A program made the position numbers and the translations under genes. Source: Sphaerisporangium melleum (GTDB lineage Bacteria; Actinomycetota; Actinomycetes; Streptosporangiales; Streptosporangiaceae). Taken from it: a stretch of DNA of 57,035 nucleotides. Within the stretch, counting starts at the first letter, position 1, and every line of letters starts with the position of its first letter. Positions 50,699 to 57,035 of the stretch are shown piece by piece. The stretch covers positions 1-57,035 of the forward strand of contig NZ_BMNT01000004.1 in NCBI RefSeq assembly GCF_014646695.1. Direction: 5' to 3'. A model generated the notes under the pieces. That model saw only the letters and a program-made list of their open reading frames with translations. It was not told the DNA's origin and did not search any database.

Positions 50699-52621
50699 TC
50701 ACTTGTAGCTCCGCTGGCTCATCTTGACGTACTCGTACTCCAGCCGCTCCTTGTGCAGCACCGGACCCTCGGGGCCGTACTCCCAGGCGGCGACGTAGGC
50801 GAAGTTCTCGTCGTCGCGCAGGGCCTCGCCGTCCTCGGTCTGCGACTCGGCGCGGAAGTGGCCGCCGCAGGACTCGGTGCGGTGCAGCGCGTCCAGGCAC
50901 ATCAGCTCGGCCAGGTCGAAGAAGTCGGCGACCCGGCCGGCCCGCTCCAGCGCCTGGTTGAGTCCCTCGCCATCCCCGGGCACCTTGACGTTGTTCCAGA
51001 ACTCCTCGCGCAGCTCGGGGATGCGCTCCAGGGCCTTACGCAGGCTCTCCTCGGTGCGCTCCATGCCGCAGTAGTCCCACATGAGCTTGCCGAGCTCGCG
51101 GTGGTAGGAGTCGGCCGTCCGGGTGCCGTTCACCGAGAGCAGGCGGCCGATCTTGCCGTTGACCTGGCCGATCGCCTCGTCCACGTCGGCCTGGTCCACC
51201 TCGCCGAACGGGCCGCCCGCCAGGTAGTCGCCCACGGTGGTCGGCAGGACGAAGTACCCGTCCGCGAGGCCCTGCATCAGCGCCGAGGCACCGAGACGGT
51301 TGGCGCCGTGGTCGGAGAAGTTCGCCTCGCCGATCACGAACAGGCCCGGCACGGTGGACTGCAGGTCGTAGTCCACCCACAGCCCGCCCATCGTGTAGTG
51401 GACGGCGGGGTAGATGCGCATCGGCCGGGTGTAGGGGTCCTCGCCGGTGATGCGCTCGTACATCTCGAACAGGTTGCCGTACTTCTTCTCCACGGCCTCG
51501 CGGCCGAGCCGGGCGATCGCGTCGGCGAAGTCGAGGTAGACGCCGAGACCGCCGGGCCCGACTCCGCGGCCCTCGTCACAGACGTTCTTGGCGGCGCGGG
51601 AGGCGATGTCGCGCGGCACCAGGTTGCCGAACGCCGGGTAGATGCGCTCCAGGTAGTAGTCGCGCTCGTCCTCGGGGATGTCCCCGGGAGCCCGGTCGTC
51701 GCCCTTGCGCAGCGGCACCCACACCCGGCCGTCGTTGCGCAGCGACTCCGACATCAGGGTCAGCTTGGACTGGTAGTCGCCGCTGACCGGGATGCAGGTC
51801 GGGTGGATCTGGGTGTAGCACGGGTTGCCGAAGTAGGCGCCGCGCCGGTGCGCCCGCCAGATCGCCGTGGTGTTGCACCCCTTGGCGTTGGTGGACAGGA
51901 AGAACACGTTGCCGTACCCGCCGGTGGCCAGCACGACGGCGTCGGCCAGGTGGGTCTCGATCTCACCGCTGACCAGGTCACGGACGATGACGCCGCGGGC
52001 GCGGCCACCGCTGACGACCACGTCGAGCATCTCGTGGCGGGTGTGCATCTCGACGGTGCCGGCCGCGATCTGCCGCTCCAGCGCCTGGTAGGCGCCGAGC
52101 AGGAGCTGCTGGCCCGTCTGGCCGCGGGCGTAGAAGGTGCGCGACACCTGGGCGCCGCCGAACGAGCGGGTGTCGAGCAGGCCGCCGTACTCGCGGGCGA
52201 ACGGCACGCCCTGCGCGACCGCCTGGTCGATGATGTTCACGCTGACCTGGGCGAGCCGGTAGACGTTGGACTCGCGGGCGCGGAAGTCGCCGCCCTTGAC
52301 GGTGTCGTAGAACAGCCGGTAGATCGAGTCGCCGTCGCCACGGTAGTTCTTGGCGGCGTTGATGCCGCCCTGGGCGGCGATGGAGTGGGCGCGCCGGGGC
52401 GAGTCCTGGTAGCAGAACGACTTGACCTGGTAGCCGAGCTCGCCCAGCGTGGCGGCCGCCGAGCCGCCGGCCAGGCCGGTGCCGACGACGATGACGGTGA
52501 GCTTGCGCTTGTTGGCCGGGTTGACCAGCTTGGCGGAGAAACGGCGCTTGTCCCAGCGATCCTCGATCGGCCCCTCGGGGGCCTTGGTGTCGCGGATCGG
52601 CTCGCCGATCGTGTACTTCAC
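50699..52621 (-). CDS. sdhA: Succinate dehydrogenase flavoprotein subunit
   Basis: A 640-residue SdhA. FAD-binding [16 protein letters not shown] (from about 46), the [12 protein letters not shown] block with the His that can bind FAD covalently (near 79), and the catalytic region with HPTCIPVSG. The sequence type, with a cytochrome b558-like single membrane subunit, matches the Bacillus/actinobacterial class. Its GTG overlaps the sdhC stop by 4 nt (GTGA). Confidence 0.94.
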   Translation of the reverse strand: MKYTIGEPIRDTKAPEGPIEDRWDKRRFSAKLVNPANKRKLTVIVVGTGLAGGSAAATLGELGYQVKSFCYQDSPRRAHSIAAQGGINAAKNYRGDGDSIYRLFYDTVKGGDFRARESNVYRLAQVSVNIIDQAVAQGVPFAREYGGLLDTRSFGGAQVSRTFYARGQTGQQLLLGAYQALERQIAAGTVEMHTRHEMLDVVVSGGRARGVIVRDLVSGEIETHLADAVVLATGGYGNVFFLSTNAKGCNTTAIWRAHRRGAYFGNPCYTQIHPTCIPVSGDYQSKLTLMSESLRNDGRVWVPLRKGDDRAPGDIPEDERDYYLERIYPAFGNLVPRDIASRAAKNVCDEGRGVGPGGLGVYLDFADAIARLGREAVEKKYGNLFEMYERITGEDPYTRPMRIYPAVHYTMGGLWVDYDLQSTVPGLFVIGEANFSDHGANRLGASALMQGLADGYFVLPTTVGDYLAGGPFGEVDQADVDEAIGQVNGKIGRLLSVNGTRTADSYHRELGKLMWDYCGMERTEESLRKALERIPELREEFWNNVKVPGDGEGLNQALERAGRVADFFDLAELMCLDALHRTESCGGHFRAESQTEDGEALRDDENFAYVAAWEYGPEGPVLHKERLEYEYVKMSQRSYK

Positions 52622-53391
52622 TTCACGGCTCCGATCGTCACGGCGATGGGGACGGCGAGAAAGCCCAGGATGAGCAGGGCGGAGAAGACGGCGGCCCCGG
52701 CGTTCAACAGGCGGCGGTTGCGCCCTCCGACCAGGCCCAGCGTCTGGAACGCGCTCCACAGCCCGTGGCGCAGGTGCAGCCCGACCATGACCAGGGCGGC
52801 GACGTAGAAGGCGGTCACCCACCAGCGGGACGGCTGGAAGCCGGCGACCACCCGGTCGTACGGGGTGGCGGCGAAGCCCTCGGGGTTGACCACGCCGAAG
52901 GTCAGGTCGAGCAGGTGCCAGACCACGAACAGCACGACGATGACGCCGCCGTAGCGCATGGTGTGCACGACATAGCCGTTGGCCTGCGACTTCTTCTTGG
53001 TGGCGTACTTGACCGGGCGCGCCTTGGCCGCGCGGCGGGCCAGGGTGACCGCCGCCCACATGTGCAGGATCACCGCCGCGGCCAGCACGATCTCGGTCAG
53101 GGTCAGCAAGGTGCGGGCCGGCAGCGCGGGCTCCCCGACGGTGCGCAGCCACTCGGCGTACGCGTTGAAGCTCTCCTTGCCGAGGAACAGCTTCGCGTTA
53201 CCGATCATGTGACCGATGAGGAAGAGGACGAGCATGGCGCCGGTGACCGCCATGACCGCCTTCCTGCCGTTGGACGAGCGGAAGAGGCCGGCGATCCCCT
53301 GACGGCCGTGCGGGCGTCCGGGTGCCTTGGGGGGCGTGGGACGGGGCGTCACCACTGTGGTGGCGGCACCCCGGTCTAGCGTCGAAGTCAC
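52618..53391 (-). CDS. sdhC: Succinate dehydrogenase cytochrome b558-type membrane subunit
   Basis: A 257-residue membrane protein with five transmembrane helices and His residues in GHMIGN, LHMWAA, VWHLLD and LHLRHGLW that can bind two hemes. It anchors SdhAB and reduces menaquinone. An N-terminal Pro/Ala-rich stretch of about 35 residues precedes helix 1. The GTG start has AGGAAAC directly upstream. It is the first gene of the sdh operon and divergent from the LysR gene. Confidence 0.92.
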   Translation of the reverse strand: MTSTLDRGAATTVVTPRPTPPKAPGRPHGRQGIAGLFRSSNGRKAVMAVTGAMLVLFLIGHMIGNAKLFLGKESFNAYAEWLRTVGEPALPARTLLTLTEIVLAAAVILHMWAAVTLARRAAKARPVKYATKKKSQANGYVVHTMRYGGVIVVLFVVWHLLDLTFGVVNPEGFAATPYDRVVAGFQPSRWWVTAFYVAALVMVGLHLRHGLWSAFQTLGLVGGRNRRLLNAGAAVFSALLILGFLAVPIAVTIGAVK

Positions 53392-53677
53392 GTTTCCTGA
53401 CGCTAGACATGGGCGGTTCGTGGGTCCAAGTCAGCTGGTGCCTGGTTTCCATAGCCACCCGCTATCGCCCGTGGCCCCACGGCGAGGCACGCCGCGGCGC
53501 CCGGAGCGGGTGCGACCAATATCACAGCCTCGGGCGAGGGGGAAGGGGCGAAGGACCGCTCCAGCCGGAACGGCCGGCTCCGGATCATGCCGCGAGGGCG
53601 GCGGGCGGGCGATGTCACAGAGACGGCCGGTCGGCCCGCCCCGGGTCGGCCGGCCGCGTGCCCGTACGCTGTGGAAC

Positions 53678-54691
53678 GTGCAGCTACAGCAACTCGCGTC
53701 GTTCGTCGCTGTGGCAGAGACATCGCACTTCACCCAGGCGGCGGAGCGGATGCGCCTCGCCCAGCCGTCCCTCAGCAAGCAGATCAAGGCCCTGGAGGCC
53801 GAGCTCGGCGCCGCGCTGTTCAGCCGGGCCCGGGGCAACGTGACGCTCACGCCCGCCGGCGAGGCGCTGCTCCCGCTCGCCCGCCGCATGCTCGCCGACG
53901 CCGACACCGCCCGCCGCGAGGTGGCCGAACTGGCCGGTCTGCGCCGGGGCCGGGTGCGGCTCGGCGCGACGCCGTCCCTGTGCGCCGGGCTGCTCGCGGA
54001 CGCCCTGGCGCGCTTCCACGACGCCTATCCGGGCATCGACCTGCTGGTCGAGGAGGGCGGCTCCCGCGACCTGGTGCGCGACCTGGCCCGCGGGCAGCTC
54101 GACCTCGCCCTGATCATCCTGCCGCTGCAGAGCAGCGACCCCTCGCTGGTGACCGAGGAGATCCTCAAGGAGAACCTCGTCGTCGCCTCCCCCTCCGGCC
54201 TCCAGCGGCACCGCACGGCGCACGGCCCCGAGCCCGCCTCGGACGGCACGGCCCCCTGGACCCGGACGCCCGGCAGGCAGGGCCGCAGAGCCTACGTCCG
54301 GATCGAAGAGCTGCGCGGGTGCCCGCTGGTGATGTTCCGCCGGGGGTACGACCTGCGCGAGGCGACGCTGAGCGCCTGCCGCCAGGCGGGGTTCGAGCCG
54401 CGGTTCGCCGTCGAGGGCGGCGAGATGGACGCCGTACTCCGCTTCGTGGAGGCCGGGCTCGGGGTGGCCGTGGTGCCGTCCATGGTGCTCGACGGGCGGC
54501 CTGGCCTGGCCGGCACCCCGCTCGCCCCGCCCGGGCTTCGCCGGACGATCGCCCTCGCGCACCGCAAGGACGTCCAGCCGACCAGGGCCGCGCAGGCCTT
54601 CCGCGCTACGCTGCTCTCCTATCTTTCGCAAGCCTCGGAGGAGGGATCGCTGCCGCAGGGTGTCGTACTCGCAGAGCCACCGGCCGAGTGA
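53678..54691 (+). CDS. LysR-family regulator divergent from sdhCAB
   Basis: A 337-residue LysR regulator: HTH (FTQAAERMRLAQPSLSKQIKALEAELGAALFSR, near 18-50) and a periplasmic-binding-like effector domain. A roughly 40-residue insert rich in Pro/Arg (about 178-205) is unusual. It is divergent from sdhC with 286 bp between; LysR regulators often control such neighbours, so sdh regulation is likely (inference). The GTG is 7 nt after TACGCT, suggesting a leaderless mRNA. Confidence 0.85.
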   Translation: MQLQQLASFVAVAETSHFTQAAERMRLAQPSLSKQIKALEAELGAALFSRARGNVTLTPAGEALLPLARRMLADADTARREVAELAGLRRGRVRLGATPSLCAGLLADALARFHDAYPGIDLLVEEGGSRDLVRDLARGQLDLALIILPLQSSDPSLVTEEILKENLVVASPSGLQRHRTAHGPEPASDGTAPWTRTPGRQGRRAYVRIEELRGCPLVMFRRGYDLREATLSACRQAGFEPRFAVEGGEMDAVLRFVEAGLGVAVVPSMVLDGRPGLAGTPLAPPGLRRTIALAHRKDVQPTRAAQAFRATLLSYLSQASEEGSLPQGVVLAEPPAE

Positions 54692-54847
54692 CGATGTGGG
54701 GACCACCACCCCGCCGGTGGGTCCACGGCGTTTCCCCTTCGTTCGGGCCCCTGAGTGAGGGTTTTGTACTTCCATGCGTTGGAGCGACTTTCGCTATATG
54801 GTGCAGGGCAACAGGCTAGGTCAACCATCACGTCACAAGAGGAATCA

Positions 54848-56047
54848 GTGACCGCGCTCTCGCCCGGCACGCCGGCGGCGCCGCAAGATATGCAGACGAT
54901 CCTCCTGATCGAGGACGACGCGGGTGACGCGTTCCTGGTCGAGGAGCTGCTGGCCGGGTCTGCGACGCCCCCGAAGATCATTTGGGCGCGCAGTCTGGCC
55001 GAGAGCCGTGACCGGCTGACCGACGAGGTGCAGTGCGTGGTGGTCGACCTGTCGCTGCCGGACGCCACCGGGCTGGAGGCCCTGCGCCAGGTGATCGCCA
55101 TGGCGCCCGACACCGCCGTGCTCGTGCTGACCGGCCTGAACGACGCGCACGTCGGCGTCGAGGCCGTCGCCGCCGGCGCGCAGGACTATCTGATCAAGCA
55201 GGACGTCGACGAGCGCCTGCTGGGCCGGGCCATCAGCTACGCCATCGAACGCAAGCGTGCCGACCTCGCCCAGCGCAAGCTCGCCGACGCCCAGCGCCTC
55301 AGCCACGAGAACGCCCGCCTCGAGCACGGCCTGCTGCCCGTTCCCATGCTGAAGAAGGAGCCGGCCCGCGACGGGCTGCTCCACCAGGCCCGTTACCTGC
55401 CCGGCCGCCGGCAGGCCCTGCTCGCCGGCGACTTCTGGGACACCGTCCAGACCCCCGACGGCGCCGTCCACGTGGTCATCGGCGACGTGTGCGGCCACGG
55501 CCCGGACGAGGCCGCCCTCGGCGTCGCGCTGCGCATCGCCTGGCGCACGCTCGTGCTGGCCGGGCACACCGGCAACGAGCTGCTGACCACGCTGGAGGCC
55601 GTGCTGCGCAACGAGCGCAAGTCTCCCGAGATCTTCACCACCATGTGCACGGTGACGGTGGAGCCGGGCCTGCGGCACGCCAGCCTGCACGTGGTCGGGC
55701 ACCCGGCGCCGCTGTGGGTGCGCGGCGGCGTGGACGGCGGCGTGCTGGACGTCGTGCCGGACACCCCGTCCGGGCCGCCGCTCGGCATCTTCACCGACAT
55801 CGAGTGGTCGACGATCGACCTCGACCTCGGCGACGACTGGTCGATGCTGCTCTACACCGACGGCCTGATCGAGGCCACGGTGGGCGGCGGCCCCGACCTG
55901 CTGGGCACCGAAGGGCTGATGCGCCTGATCAACGAGCAGGGCGAGATCGACCTCGACCGCATCATCACCTCGGTCCGCGAGATGCACCGGGACGCCCTGA
56001 GCGACGACCTGGCGGCGGTGCTGGTGGGCCGCCGGCCGCCCCGATGA
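54848..56047 (+). CDS. Response regulator fused to a PP2C/SpoIIE-type phosphatase
   Basis: A 399-residue protein: receiver domain (acidic Glu22-Asp23-Asp24, phospho-acceptor Asp67 in VVVDLSLPD, Lys in YLIKQD), a short coiled linker, then an RsbU/SpoIIE-like phosphatase ([29 protein letters not shown], with metal-binding Asp residues). It probably dephosphorylates an anti-sigma-antagonist in a partner-switching path, under control of the kinase encoded next. The GTG has GAGGAA 5 nt upstream. Its stop overlaps the kinase start (ATGA). Confidence 0.9.
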   Translation: MTALSPGTPAAPQDMQTILLIEDDAGDAFLVEELLAGSATPPKIIWARSLAESRDRLTDEVQCVVVDLSLPDATGLEALRQVIAMAPDTAVLVLTGLNDAHVGVEAVAAGAQDYLIKQDVDERLLGRAISYAIERKRADLAQRKLADAQRLSHENARLEHGLLPVPMLKKEPARDGLLHQARYLPGRRQALLAGDFWDTVQTPDGAVHVVIGDVCGHGPDEAALGVALRIAWRTLVLAGHTGNELLTTLEAVLRNERKSPEIFTTMCTVTVEPGLRHASLHVVGHPAPLWVRGGVDGGVLDVVPDTPSGPPLGIFTDIEWSTIDLDLGDDWSMLLYTDGLIEATVGGGPDLLGTEGLMRLINEQGEIDLDRIITSVREMHRDALSDDLAAVLVGRRPPR

Positions 56048-57035
56048 CCCACCTCACGCCCCTCCCCCCGCCCGCCCCGCCGAGCGGGGTGGGCCGCCTG
56101 CCCCTCGGCCGGTGGTTCGCGATCGCCGGGCTGCTCGTCGCCCTCGCGCTCACCCTCGGCACCGTGGTGACCGTCATGACCGTCGAACGCCTGCGGGTGG
56201 CGCGCGTCTCGGTCGTCGACGTGATCGACCCGGCCGTCCTGCACACCTTGGAGATCTCCACGGCGCTGTCCGCCCAGGAGAGCTCGATCCGCACCTACGG
56301 GCGTACCAACGAGGAGCAGTACCTCCGCGACTTCCAGACCGGGGTGCAGGCCGAGGCCGCGGCGACCGCCCGGCTCGCCGCTCTGGTGACCCGTATGGGC
56401 GATCCGGTGGTGCGCGACGGCTTCGACCGGCTGACCGCGGCGTCGGCGGCCTGGCGGCGCGACTACGCCGAGGTCGTGGTGGCCAAGGTGCCGTCGCTGA
56501 AGACCGCCACCGCCTCGACCTACGCCCCGGTCAACGCCCAGCGCTTCTCGGCCGTGCGCGCCGTCCTGTCCGACCAGCAGCACCGCCTGGCGTACCTGCA
56601 CGACCGCGGCAGCGAGCGCATCGAGGCGGGCTGGCGCCTGTTCTACCTGATGCTGGCGCTGACCCTGCTCGTCTTCGCCGGCGCGGCGGTGACCTTCACG
56701 CTCATCGTCCGCTACGTCGTGCTGCGCCCGATCTCCCAGCTCACCCAGCAGGTGCGGGCCGTGGCCCAGGGCGACTTCGAGCACACTCTGCGGGTGCACC
56801 GGCCGGCCGAGCTGGCGGAGCTGTCCGGCCGGGTGGACGCCATGCGCGGCCGGATGCTGCGCGAGTGGCGCCGCTCCGCCGAGGCGCAGCGGCAGTTGTC
56901 GGACCAGGCGGCCGAGTTGCGCCGTTCCAACGCCGAGCTGGAGCAGTTCGCCTACGTCGCCAGCCACGACCTGCAGGAGCCGCTGCGCAAGGTGGCGAGC
57001 TTCACCCAGATGCTGGAGCAGCGCTACGGTGACCA
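56044..57035 (+). CDS. Sensor histidine kinase, N-terminal part (cut by window end)
   Basis: The first 330 residues of a membrane kinase; no stop is reached. A Pro-rich start, transmembrane helix 1 ([20 protein letters not shown]), an extracellular CHASE3-like domain (about 50-195), transmembrane helix 2 ([20 protein letters not shown]), a HAMP domain, a coiled coil, and the HisKA H-box [16 protein letters not shown] with His308. The ATP-binding domain lies beyond the window. The ATGA overlap with the phosphatase gene shows they form one signalling unit. Confidence 0.88.
   Translation, partial: MTHLTPLPPPAPPSGVGRLPLGRWFAIAGLLVALALTLGTVVTVMTVERLRVARVSVVDVIDPAVLHTLEISTALSAQESSIRTYGRTNEEQYLRDFQTGVQAEAAATARLAALVTRMGDPVVRDGFDRLTAASAAWRRDYAEVVVAKVPSLKTATASTYAPVNAQRFSAVRAVLSDQQHRLAYLHDRGSERIEAGWRLFYLMLALTLLVFAGAAVTFTLIVRYVVLRPISQLTQQVRAVAQGDFEHTLRVHRPAELAELSGRVDAMRGRMLREWRRSAEAQRQLSDQAAELRRSNAELEQFAYVASHDLQEPLRKVASFTQMLEQRYGD

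Overview
The window is a 57 kb stretch of high-GC actinobacterial chromosome. Mycothiol biosynthesis (mshB), the dapC-fdxA pair, many leaderless start codons just after TANNNT boxes, a Clp_N/HTH operon and a Streptomyces-type GH10 xylanase point to the Actinomycetes. The Streptosporangiales (Nonomuraea/Streptosporangium-like) are my best guess, but that is inference only. I see no rRNA, tRNA, CRISPR array or intact insertion sequence.

Layout. 1-8 kb: the 5' end of a secreted GH10 xylanase with a xylanase-type operator, then a large LuxR-family (LAL) regulator. It is followed by a group of small enzymes (SRPBCC protein, alpha/beta hydrolase, PNPOx-like flavoprotein, chloroperoxidase-like hydrolase). 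Four of these transcription units carry the same palindrome, GTCA-N2-TGAC, in their promoter regions, so they look like one regulon. 8-16 kb: housekeeping genes, namely a LOG-family protein, dapD-dapE, a membrane-anchored lysozyme-like protein, fdxA-dapC-DUF4178, a stand-alone GNAT N-terminal domain, an orphan binding lipoprotein and a methyltransferase. 16.7-23.3 kb: a three-gene module. Two related sigma-70-region-4-like proteins flank a UvrD-type helicase that has a RelE/ParE-like N-terminus. 23.4-38 kb: a divergent cysS paralogue, a second methyltransferase, a deazaflavin-type reductase, a secreted S1 protease with a neighbouring protein resembling only its propeptide, an MBL-fold hydrolase, mshB, a prolyl oligopeptidase and a strongly asymmetric ABC exporter pair. 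38-38.8 kb: an HTH/Clp_N operon under a vegetative promoter overlapped by two identical operators.

39-47.9 kb is the accessory-looking part. Two paralogous MFS transporters bracket four dispersed copies of a 42-residue peptide gene, each with a conserved roughly 115-bp upstream segment, plus a TetR-ferredoxin-P450 operon. The peptides carry an 11-residue repeat (AGTTWDxYSRT) with regularly spaced Trp and Tyr. I do not recognise the family. This locus is the strongest candidate for an undescribed system; a P450-modified peptide pathway is one hypothesis, not a conclusion.

48-57 kb: an archaeal-type ATPase (DUF234-like), the sdhCAB operon divergent from a LysR regulator, and the start of a signalling operon with a response regulator-PP2C phosphatase followed by a sensor kinase cut by the window end.
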